The notes beneath the pieces are model-generated. The model was not told the origin of the DNA. It worked only from the letters and a program-made list of their open reading frames with translations, and searched no databases. Below, piece after piece: positions 13,371-19,859 of a stretch of 20,731 nucleotides of DNA. Both the position numbers and the translations under genes were made by a program. The stretch comes from a virus: positions 1 through 20,731 of IMG/VR virus record IMGVR_UViG_3300027784_000068, one strand, 5' to 3'. The first letter of the stretch is position 1. Each line of letters opens with the position of its first letter.

Positions 13371-13521
13371 ATGGAGCTTTTTCTGCCCTAAGTGCTGGAA
13401 ATCAGTAGAGATTGCTGGGAATTATATCTGCTATATGGATAGGCAAAAAGGTTGTCCTGCTAATGAAATACTGCGACTTAGAGCTAAGGAGAGGAGGGAG
13501 GAGGCTAAAAATGAAACTTGA
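13360..13521 (+). CDS. Small zinc-ribbon protein
   Basis: The 53-residue protein begins MRAEWSFFCPKCWKSVEIAG and has further Cys at NYIC and KGCP, giving C-x2-C and C-x8-C pairs. A basic helix ends it (LRLRAKERREEAK). GGAGGG is upstream of the ATG. The gene overlaps both neighbours by about 11 bases, so it is translated as part of a chain. The motif would bind a zinc ion; targets are unknown. Confidence 0.7.
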   Translation: MRAEWSFFCPKCWKSVEIAGNYICYMDRQKGCPANEILRLRAKERREEAKNET

Positions 13522-14209
13522 CAAAATATTAAATGACCATGAAAAATGGCTCAATAATTGTGGTGGGGATAAGGCTGATTTGAGTTATACTGATTTAAGC
13601 AGTGCTGGTTTGAACCATGCTAATTTAAGAGATGCTAATTTAAGAGGTGCTGATTTAAGTAATGCTGATTTAAGAGATATTGATTTGAGCTATGCTGATT
13701 TAATCAATGCTGATTTGAACCATGCTAATTTAAGAGATGCTAATTTAATCAATGCTGATTTGAGAAGTGTTGATTTAAGAGATGCTGATTTAAGAGGTGC
13801 TAATTTAAGTAATGCTGATTTAATCAATGCTGATTTGAGAGGTGTTGATTTAAGCAACATAAAAACAAATGAACACACATTAGGAGTATCTAATCTATGT
13901 CCCGAGGAGGGGAGTTTTATAGGGTATAAAAAAGCTAGAAATTGTTTAATTAAATTAAAAATTACAGAAGATGCTAAAAGAAGTAATGCAACAACAAAAA
14001 AATGCAGGTGTAGTAAGGCAAAAGTTTTAAAAATAACTGATTTAGATACAGGTAAAGAAAAAGAAAAAGTTGCAAGTAATTGGGATGGAAATTTTATCTA
14101 TAAAAAAGGGAAAATAGTGGAAGTTTCTGATTTTGATGAAGATAGGTGGAATGAATGTAGTACAGGAATACATTTTTTTATAGATAAAAGATTAGCCATA
14201 AATTATTAA
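13511..14209 (+). CDS. Pentapeptide-repeat protein with DUF5758-like C-terminus
   Basis: The ATG at 13511 follows GGAGG and gives 232 residues. Residues about 18-112 contain 19 A(D/N)LXX pentapeptide repeats, which fold as a right-handed quadrilateral beta helix. The C-terminal part has CPEEGSFIGYKKA, then ATTKKCRCSKAKVL, DFDEDRWNECSTGIHFFI and a closing AINY, a module I recall as DUF5758, found after pentapeptide repeats in phages. The repeats are built from near-identical 15-base DNA units, a sign of recent expansion. DNA mimicry as in Qnr proteins is possible but unproven. Confidence 0.85.
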   Translation: MKLDKILNDHEKWLNNCGGDKADLSYTDLSSAGLNHANLRDANLRGADLSNADLRDIDLSYADLINADLNHANLRDANLINADLRSVDLRDADLRGANLSNADLINADLRGVDLSNIKTNEHTLGVSNLCPEEGSFIGYKKARNCLIKLKITEDAKRSNATTKKCRCSKAKVLKITDLDTGKEKEKVASNWDGNFIYKKGKIVEVSDFDEDRWNECSTGIHFFIDKRLAINY

Positions 14210-14245
14210 AGGAGGATTATAAGAAGGAGAGGGAGGAATCTAAAA

Positions 14246-14338
14246 ATGGTGTGGAGTAGAGTTGTTGGATTGTTTGCTGCATGGGTGATAATTTATCACT
14301 TGATTAAATTATATCATCACTTAAAGGAGGGTAAATAA
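14246..14338 (+). CDS. Membrane microprotein, 30 residues
   Basis: The frame starts MVWSRVVGLFAAWVIIYHLI and ends in a short basic tail, one likely membrane helix. GGGAGG lies about 7 bases before the ATG. Its stop is 1 base before the ATG of the ATPase gene, whose ribosome binding site is inside it. Real translation is likely because of the site and the packing, but nothing shows its function. Confidence 0.6.
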   Translation: MVWSRVVGLFAAWVIIYHLIKLYHHLKEGK

Positions 14339-14339
14339 G

Positions 14340-16226
14340 ATGGAAGTTAAGCTAAAACAATTGAAAATAGATAATTTTCAAGGTATCAATTCACTAAGAT
14401 TGGTACCAGAAGGTGATGACCTATTTATTTACGGCGCTAATGAATCTGGCAAAACCACTATTTTCAATGCTTATTCATGGCTGATACTTGACCAGGATTC
14501 AGAGGGTAACAAGAGATTTAAGATTCTACCGGAAAATGCTGCACCGGTAGAACTTAAAAAAGGTATGGCAGCAAAAGTGGAAGGCATATTCACAGTTACT
14601 AATGAAGATGGGGAGCAGGAGGAACTAAGACTTAAACGAACTATGAATCAGGACTGGCAGGAGAATGGCCTTGATTATGTAAGGCAGGGTAATCAATACG
14701 ATTACTATGTTAATAAGTCGAATGTGCAGAAGTCAGATTATATGGGGACTATAAGCAAGTATTTTGGAGAGCAGATAGAGTTATTAACTAATGCTTATCA
14801 ATTCCCAGGTTTGCATTGGGAGGAACGCAGAAAGTTACTGCTGGATATGATAGACACTCCTAAAATATGGGAGCAAGAAGCATTTAAGGAGCTGGCAGAG
14901 TATGTTGACAAGCCAGACCAGATAAGGCAGGTTGGTAAGGATTTTCAATCTAAGAAAAGAGAGATAAAAGACAAGCTGGAGGAACTGAAAGTCAGACTGG
15001 AAGAACATCAGGTAGATGAATCCTTCAATATTGACGCAGCGAGAGCCAGAATAGAAACCATTGAGCAGGAAATCAAGGCTAAGGATAAGGAGCTGGAACA
15101 GGCTATTAGCCAAAAGGGTAGTATGCAGGCTGATAGCGAGAAGGCACGAATGCTGGAATCAATCCAGCGAATCAAAAATGAAATAATTAAAATTGAAGGC
15201 AGGCACGAACAGAAAATAGAGGAAAAGGCCAGCGATTTGAACTTTGCTATCAGGAAAAAAGATAAAGAGATTCAGAACTATAAAGATAGCATGGAAGCTG
15301 CTAAGGAGAAACTCAAAGAACTAAAGGCTGACTGGAAAAAATGGAAGGAAGCTGATAATACTACCTGCCCTGAGTGTGGTCAGGAGTTACCAGAGGAACA
15401 AAAGGAGGAAGCACTTAATAAGAAGGCAGAAAAGCTCAAAGAAATTGAGCAAGAAGGCCAGAAATATTCAAAGGAATTTGAAGAATATAGAGAGAAGGTG
15501 CAAGAGGGTAAAGAAGAAATTACAGAAATCCAGGATAAATTTAACGAAGTCAAAAACACCCCAGAACCTGATGAATTGAAGGAGCTTAGAGAAAAGAAAC
15601 AACAGCTTATTGAAAAAATGGAAGACACAGATGAAGAAATAGACACCGAACAATTAGATAAAAAGATAGCAAAATTGAGAGCAAGACTGGAAGAATTGAG
15701 AGAAGAAAAGTCAGACCTTGTTGGCCGAATTAAAGACATTGAGAGGATTGAAGAATTGCAATCAGAGGTGCAGGAATTGCAGGAGGAATATGAGAAATAC
15801 TCCTACCTGGCAGATTTAGCTGCTAATGCAGCAGTTAAGCAAGATGAATTACTTCAGAAGGAGGTAAATGAGCTATTCAACTTGGCTGAAATAGATATGT
15901 TTAGCTATACTCAAAAAGGCAAAGCTAATCCTGCCTGTACTATCAAATATAAGGGGGTGGAATATGATAATGGCCTTAACTATGGACACAGGATACTGAT
16001 AGGGTTAGATATTATTAAGACGCTGTCAGACTATTATAATTGTGTTTTACCAGTCTTTATCGACAACGCAGAGAGTATTACCGAAAATGTTTCTGCTCCA
16101 GGGCAGTTAATTTGCCTAATAGCAACACCTAATCAGCATATTAAAAATGCTGATAATGAGCAAAAAGCAAATGCTGTCAGAGAGAACGATAAAGAATTAT
16201 TAATAATTAAGGGAGGTAAAAAGTAA
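14340..16226 (+). CDS. SbcC/Rad50-like recombination ATPase
   Basis: This 628-residue protein has the Rad50/SMC layout. The N-terminal ATP half has Walker A GANESGKTT at 32-40. A long coiled coil runs from about 165 to 500, interrupted near 343-346 by CPECGQELPEE, a zinc-hook CxxC. The C-terminal half has NYGHRILIGLDIIKTLSDYY and LPVFIDNAESI, a Walker B with Asp near 575. Such phage ATPases are encoded with RecT and an MBL-fold hydrolase and are thought to process DNA ends for annealing. Note that Asn-Ala replaces the usual Glu-Pro after Asp, unlike Rad50. The stop overlaps the RecT start as TAATG. Confidence 0.85.
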   Translation: MEVKLKQLKIDNFQGINSLRLVPEGDDLFIYGANESGKTTIFNAYSWLILDQDSEGNKRFKILPENAAPVELKKGMAAKVEGIFTVTNEDGEQEELRLKRTMNQDWQENGLDYVRQGNQYDYYVNKSNVQKSDYMGTISKYFGEQIELLTNAYQFPGLHWEERRKLLLDMIDTPKIWEQEAFKELAEYVDKPDQIRQVGKDFQSKKREIKDKLEELKVRLEEHQVDESFNIDAARARIETIEQEIKAKDKELEQAISQKGSMQADSEKARMLESIQRIKNEIIKIEGRHEQKIEEKASDLNFAIRKKDKEIQNYKDSMEAAKEKLKELKADWKKWKEADNTTCPECGQELPEEQKEEALNKKAEKLKEIEQEGQKYSKEFEEYREKVQEGKEEITEIQDKFNEVKNTPEPDELKELREKKQQLIEKMEDTDEEIDTEQLDKKIAKLRARLEELREEKSDLVGRIKDIERIEELQSEVQELQEEYEKYSYLADLAANAAVKQDELLQKEVNELFNLAEIDMFSYTQKGKANPACTIKYKGVEYDNGLNYGHRILIGLDIIKTLSDYYNCVLPVFIDNAESITENVSAPGQLICLIATPNQHIKNADNEQKANAVRENDKELLIIKGGKK

Positions 16227-17122
16227 TGAGTAATCTTAAATTAAAAAAGAAATCTAATAGTTTGGTCGGGAAGGCTTACCAGACAATTGAAAAGCAGATG
16301 GATAAGGGTAGTTTAGATTTGCCGGATAACTATTCGGCAAAGAACGCTTTGCAGAGTGCTGCTTTAGTATTGCAGGAAACTAGGGACCGGAAAGGAAGGC
16401 CGGCCCTGGAGGTAGCGACTGATATTAGTATCGTTAACTCTCTGCTTCAAATGGTACAGGCTGGCCTTAACCCTGGGAAAGACCAGGTTAACTTCATAGT
16501 TTATGGCAAGAGACTTGTAGCCCAGCCTTCTTACTTTGGTAATATGGCTCTTGCTAAGAGGATAGGAGCCACCCATGTAGTAGCACAGGCAGTCTATGAA
16601 GATGATGATTTTGAATATCACCAAAACCAGGCAGGCCTTACAATCATTGATAAGCATAAGCAGACTTTGCAGACGAAAGATGGAGATATAATAGGAGCCT
16701 ATGCTTCTATATACTTTGATGATAGGCCACCATTAATCGAGATAATGACCATTAAGCAAATTAAAAGAGCATGGGAGCAGGGTAATTATAAGGAGGGTAG
16801 CAATAAAACTCCTCACTCCCAGTTTAGCGAGGAAATGGCTAAAAAGACTGTAATTAATCGAGCTTGCAAGAGCTTCATCAAGTCTAGTGATGACAGCAGC
16901 CTGGCTATGCAGGATATAGTATCTGGTAGCCGGCCAGAAGCTGAAATCGAGGAAGAACAGGAAGAAAAGATGGCAACAGGTGAAACCATTGATGTTACAC
17001 CAGAAGAACCTACTGATGAGCCAGAGGAAGAACCAACAGAAGATACCGAGGAAGAAGAAGGACCAGAGGAAGGGCAGGAAACCTTTGGATTTGATGGCGA
17101 CATAAAACCACCTTGGGAGTGA
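16226..17122 (+). CDS. recT: RecT-family single-strand annealing protein
   Basis: RecT proteins anneal complementary single strands in phage recombination. This 298-residue protein has the family signatures: LLQMVQAGLNPGKDQVNFIVYG, then QPSYFGNMALAKRIG, then GAYASIYFDD and EIMTIKQIKRAWEQG. The core ends near residue 225. The last 60 residues are acidic, disordered and rich in Glu and Pro, ending IKPPWE. An acidic tail with a Pro-Trp end could be a partner-binding tip, like that of SSB, but this is inference. It is translationally coupled to the ATPase gene upstream and precedes the hydrolase gene, the usual order. Confidence 0.92.
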   Translation: MSNLKLKKKSNSLVGKAYQTIEKQMDKGSLDLPDNYSAKNALQSAALVLQETRDRKGRPALEVATDISIVNSLLQMVQAGLNPGKDQVNFIVYGKRLVAQPSYFGNMALAKRIGATHVVAQAVYEDDDFEYHQNQAGLTIIDKHKQTLQTKDGDIIGAYASIYFDDRPPLIEIMTIKQIKRAWEQGNYKEGSNKTPHSQFSEEMAKKTVINRACKSFIKSSDDSSLAMQDIVSGSRPEAEIEEEQEEKMATGETIDVTPEEPTDEPEEEPTEDTEEEEGPEEGQETFGFDGDIKPPWE

Positions 17123-17127
17123 TGTAG

Positions 17128-17313
17128 ATGGCTAAAGAAGATTGTAAGCATATTTTCAAAAAGGAGAACAAAGAGGGAGCAAAGCATTACTATTGTGAAG
17201 CCTGGGGCCAGTATTTAGCTGGCCGGGCTTACAATAAGTGCAAAGAATGTGTTGTCTATAAGAGCAAAGGTATTCTAGAAAAAGTTTTGGAGAGAGTAAG
17301 GGGGTGCTTGTGA
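17128..17313 (+). CDS. Small Cys-rich protein
   Basis: This 61-residue protein has Cys at about positions 6, 23, 38 and 41 and a His-Tyr-Tyr-Cys stretch, with KCKECVVYKSKG as a CxxC knuckle, so it probably binds zinc. A GGGAGTG site precedes the ATG. Its TGA overlaps the GTG start of the hydrolase gene. It lies between RecT and the MBL-fold gene, which suggests a role with that recombination module, but I know no family for it. Confidence 0.7.
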   Translation: MAKEDCKHIFKKENKEGAKHYYCEAWGQYLAGRAYNKCKECVVYKSKGILEKVLERVRGCL

Positions 17314-18083
17314 TTAAAACTATAGCTAGTGGCAGTAGTGGGAACTGCTATGCTATTGAGCATAAGGGTAAGTATCTATTGCTGGAAGCAGGCGTACCTT
17401 TTGACGAGGTGCGTCCTGCTATAGACTACAACACCCAGGATATAGTAGGTTGCCTTATCTCTCACGAACATGGGGACCATGCTAAGTATGTGCAGGATTT
17501 TATAGACAGAGATATTGATGTATTTGCCAGCGAAGGGACTCAAGAAGCCTTAGGGGTTGAAGATATACTAACACCAAAAAAGCATATAAGGACTGATTTA
17601 ACTGAGGACTTTAGGGTAGTTAGCTTTGATGTAAACCATGACGCAAAAGAGCCTGTAGGCTGGCTAATAGGATTATGGACTGGCAGTAGATATAGGAGAG
17701 TATTATACCTTACCGACTGTGGTTACTGTGAATACAAATTTAATGACCTTGAAGTAATAATGATTGAATGTAATTACACTAAGAAAAAGTTAATTAACAA
17801 TATCAGGCAGGGCAGAGTAAAGACAGCATTAAAGCCCAGGTTGATTGAGAATCATATGAGCTTAGAGAATGTAAAAACCTTTTTGAGGAGGAATGATATA
17901 TCTAATCTGCTGGAGATACATTTACTCCACCTATCAAGAAAGAATGGGGAACCGGCCAGAATGATTAAAGAGATTCAGTTAATGACTGGCTGCCCTACCT
18001 ATGTGGCAGGTGATGATAACCATGAAAGCTATCCAGGAGAGGGCATTACACCTTTTAGACGAACTCAACGAGAAGGGATTTAA
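17310..18083 (+). CDS. MBL-fold metal-dependent hydrolase (YycJ-like)
   Basis: This 257-residue protein has the metallo-beta-lactamase fold. The signature HEHGDH is at about 52-57, after TIASGSSGNCYAIEHKGKY, the usual SGSSGN start of the YycJ-like group. Later metal-site regions are VNHDAKE, LTDCGYCEYKF and HLLHLSRKNGE. The GTG start chosen overlaps the upstream TGA as GTGA and has GGGG in front; a GTG two codons earlier is possible. Phage members beside RecT and Rad50-like genes are likely 5'-exonucleases or end-trimming nucleases that expose single strands for RecT. The substrate is inferred, not shown. Confidence 0.85.
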   Translation: MIKTIASGSSGNCYAIEHKGKYLLLEAGVPFDEVRPAIDYNTQDIVGCLISHEHGDHAKYVQDFIDRDIDVFASEGTQEALGVEDILTPKKHIRTDLTEDFRVVSFDVNHDAKEPVGWLIGLWTGSRYRRVLYLTDCGYCEYKFNDLEVIMIECNYTKKKLINNIRQGRVKTALKPRLIENHMSLENVKTFLRRNDISNLLEIHLLHLSRKNGEPARMIKEIQLMTGCPTYVAGDDNHESYPGEGITPFRRTQREGI

Positions 18084-18321
18084 GAAAGCTGATGTGGCTA
18101 AAATACTGGGGGTATCTAACCAGGCAGTACACGACTGGTATAAACGCAAATACCCCCCTTCAGAGATTAATTCTAAAAAGATAAGGATACTGCACAGAGA
18201 ATTTGCCGACTTAATAGAGAAGGAAAACGACCTTGAAATAGATATTCAGGCTTATATCAATAGAAAATATAAATTTAGAAATATTTATCGGAGGTGGAAA
18301 AAGTGGAACAAAAAATGTTAA
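18022..18321 (+). CDS. Helix-turn-helix DNA-binding protein
   Basis: AGGTGA lies 8 bases before the ATG at 18022, chosen over upstream in-frame ATG codons at 18001 and 18013. The 99-residue product has a helix-turn-helix at about 20-50 (KKADVAKILGVSNQAVHDWY) and a basic C-terminus (IYRRWKKWNKK). The gene overlaps the hydrolase by 62 bases, so the DNA encodes two proteins there. It probably regulates early or replication genes. The exact family is not clear. Confidence 0.68.
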   Translation: MKAIQERALHLLDELNEKGFKKADVAKILGVSNQAVHDWYKRKYPPSEINSKKIRILHREFADLIEKENDLEIDIQAYINRKYKFRNIYRRWKKWNKKC

Positions 18322-18503
18322 GTGTTGCTGATGTTGCTGAAATGCTAGATGTGCATAAGAGGACTGTTAGACGCTGGATAAACAGTGGGAAGATAGGAGC
18401 TATCAATATAGGCTCCAGTACACCTAAAGGCACTAGGTATCGAATTCCCCTAGACGCTTACAGGGAATTTGTGAGAGAAAGGCAGCAAGATAAAAATGAA
18501 TGA
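18303..18503 (+). CDS. Excisionase-family helix-turn-helix protein
   Basis: GGAGG 8 bases before the GTG at 18303 sets the start, giving 66 residues; a GTG three codons earlier is too close. LSVADVAEMLDVHKRTVRRW is the MerR/excisionase-type helix-turn-helix, followed by INSGKIGAINIG and GTRYRIPLDAYREFV, the usual wing and helix. Though such domains are named excisionase, many serve as regulators, and no integrase is visible here. It overlaps the previous gene by 19 bases and the next by 8. Confidence 0.8.
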   Translation: MEQKMLSVADVAEMLDVHKRTVRRWINSGKIGAINIGSSTPKGTRYRIPLDAYREFVRERQQDKNE

Positions 18504-18720
18504 TAAGATAGGATATGTTTACCCTGATATAGAGCATTACAGGGGAATTAGAGAGGAGGAAGGATATAGTCAAAGGGATATGGCTGAAGAAATGGGGATT
18601 AGCCGACAAGTTTACAGTAGAAGGGAAAGAAAAATAAGCAGATTTACTCTAACTGAAGCCTATTTTCTTGCCAGGCTATTCGATAAATCAATAGAAGAAT
18701 TGTTTTTCCCTAATCAATAG
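18496..18720 (+). CDS. XRE/Cro-type regulator
   Basis: The 74-residue product is a Cro/C1-type HTH: YRGIREEEGYSQRDMAEEMG, then ISRQVYSRRERK, then LTEAYFLARLFDKSIEELFF, the standard closing helices. The ATG overlaps the previous stop and has no strong ribosome binding site, so translation is coupled. It is the last gene before a terminator. A repressor of early or head genes is possible; the palindrome at 9166 is a candidate target but nothing ties them. Confidence 0.8.
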   Translation: MNDKIGYVYPDIEHYRGIREEEGYSQRDMAEEMGISRQVYSRRERKISRFTLTEAYFLARLFDKSIEELFFPNQ

Positions 18721-18727
18721 AGTGATG

Positions 18728-18757
18728 GGGGAGGGATTTATTTCTCTCCCCTGTTTT
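18728..18757 (+). terminator. Intrinsic terminator after the HTH genes
   Basis: GGGGAGGGA (18728-18736) and TCTCTCCCC (18743-18751) form a 9-bp stem with one G-U pair and a 6-base loop, followed by TGTTTTAT. It ends the recombination and HTH unit 7 bases past the stop. Confidence 0.82.
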
Positions 18758-18774
18758 ATAAAAATTATTGATTT

Positions 18775-18793
18775 TTATGATAACTTATGATAA
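18775..18793 (+). promoter_or_regulatory. Tandem TTATGATAA operator candidate
   Basis: TTATGATAA at 18775-18783 and again at 18785-18793 is a direct repeat with a 10-base period, one helical turn. It lies 23 bases before a gene for a ribbon-helix-helix protein, a class that commonly binds tandem sites and regulates its own gene. A promoter must overlap here, since a terminator lies just upstream. Confidence 0.6.
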
Positions 18794-18816
18794 GGTTATA
18801 GCAAGGAGGGATAGAT

Positions 18817-18990
18817 ATGGAAAGCGAATTTATGAGAGCAACATTTAATATCGAGAAAAAACAAAAAGAAATGCTGGATAAAGTTAATGACCAAATGGGA
18901 ATACCATTAAGTTATATTGTCCGACAGGCTATTGATGTTTATATGGAACAATACCACAGCTGGGCAATAGACGAATTAAAGGAGGGTTAA
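18817..18990 (+). CDS. Ribbon-helix-helix (Arc/CopG-type) regulator
   Basis: The 57-residue product starts MESEFMRATFNIEKKQKEML, a beta strand and helix, then GIPLSYIVRQAIDVYMEQY, the second helix. This is the ribbon-helix-helix fold used by Arc, MetJ and CopG, whose dimers insert the strand into the DNA major groove. AAGGAGGG precedes the ATG. It is the first gene of the replication unit and the tandem repeats upstream are its likely target. The next gene starts 2 bases after its stop. Confidence 0.82.
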   Translation: MESEFMRATFNIEKKQKEMLDKVNDQMGIPLSYIVRQAIDVYMEQYHSWAIDELKEG

Positions 18991-18992
18991 GG

Positions 18993-19859
18993 TTGCCTGT
19001 TTACAGAGTGCACAAAAATACTAATTATTCTACAATTCATAATGGATTTTTAGAAAGAGAGGATTTATCCTGGAAAGCTAAAGGAATTTTGGCTTATCTT
19101 CTTAAATTGCCAGATGATTGGGAATTGCATTTTAATGAGCTAAAAAGAAACGCCACAGATGGAAAATCATCATTAAGAACAGGTATAAATGAATTGAGAG
19201 AAGCTGGTTATATCATTTATAACCGGTTTAAAGACAAGGAAGGTAAGTTTAAACACGAATATAATATATATGAGGTGCCACAAACCGAAAATCCAGATAC
19301 CGAAAATCCGGAGCTGGATAATCCGGATACCGAAAATCGGGATATATTACTAAGTACTAATGAACTAAATACTAATAAACTAAATACTAATAAAACTAAT
19401 AAATCAAGTAATTCTTGTTCGGACTCTAAAAATTCAAGTCCGAACCCTACTTCAGATAAACCTAAATTTGATAAAGAATCTACTCCATATAAAGCAGCAG
19501 TTCATTTAAGAAAATTGATATTAAAAAATAATCCTAGAGAACCAGTACCAGAAAAAAACCCAAACGACCTTGAAGATTGGGCAATAGAATTGGACAGGCT
19601 TAATAGATTAGGACCAGTCGGAGCGAAAAATAAAGGATATAGCTGGGAGGAAATCGGAAAAATAATGGAGTGGTGTCAAGATGATAGTTTTTGGAAAAAG
19701 AATATAAAGTCAGCAGGTAAGTTTAGAAAACAAATTACTAGATTAGAGGATAATATGAAGGAAGAAAACAATAGCAACTCTGATAGGATTACACGAGAGT
19801 TATTAGAGGAGTTTAGAGAAGAAGAAGAAGAAGTAATTGATGTTGGTGATATACAATGA
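18993..19859 (+). CDS. Winged-helix phage replication initiation protein
   Basis: A TTG start follows AAGGAGGG at 6-base spacing; no better start is present. The 288-residue protein has a winged helix at residues 12-95 (FLEREDLSWKAKGILAYLL, then LREAGYIIYNRF), the form seen in Firmicute phage and plasmid replication proteins. A low-complexity linker (98-160) has four TENPD-like repeats and then Asn/Thr/Lys repeats. The C-terminal domain (about 165-260) contains YSWEEIGKIMEWCQDD, and an acidic tail ends it. It would bind the origin and load the replisome. The linker DNA is itself an origin candidate. Confidence 0.82.
   Translation: MPVYRVHKNTNYSTIHNGFLEREDLSWKAKGILAYLLKLPDDWELHFNELKRNATDGKSSLRTGINELREAGYIIYNRFKDKEGKFKHEYNIYEVPQTENPDTENPELDNPDTENRDILLSTNELNTNKLNTNKTNKSSNSCSDSKNSSPNPTSDKPKFDKESTPYKAAVHLRKLILKNNPREPVPEKNPNDLEDWAIELDRLNRLGPVGAKNKGYSWEEIGKIMEWCQDDSFWKKNIKSAGKFRKQITRLEDNMKEENNSNSDRITRELLEEFREEEEEVIDVGDIQ
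19284..19405 (+). other. Replication origin candidate within the initiator gene
   Basis: Four contiguous 15-bp units lie at 19284-19343: ACCGAAAATCCAGAT, ACCGAAAATCCGGAG, CTGGATAATCCGGAT and ACCGAAAATCGGGAT. They are followed by a nearly pure A+T tract to about 19405 with tandem copies of an ACTAATAAACTAAAT-like unit. Iterons plus an AT-rich unwinding tract inside an initiator gene is the layout of the lambda O origin. Function is inferred. Confidence 0.6.

Noticed and set aside
13690-13878. Minus-strand frame of Leu/Lys/Ser repeats opposite the pentapeptide repeats.
   Set aside because: It is an artefact of the 15-base repeat units in the coding strand and lacks start signals.
8192-17010. 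Shared IDVTPEE near the C-terminus of the small terminase and of RecT.
   Set aside because: The seven residues are encoded with different codons at several positions and lie in acidic, low-complexity tails; chance or simple bias is enough.
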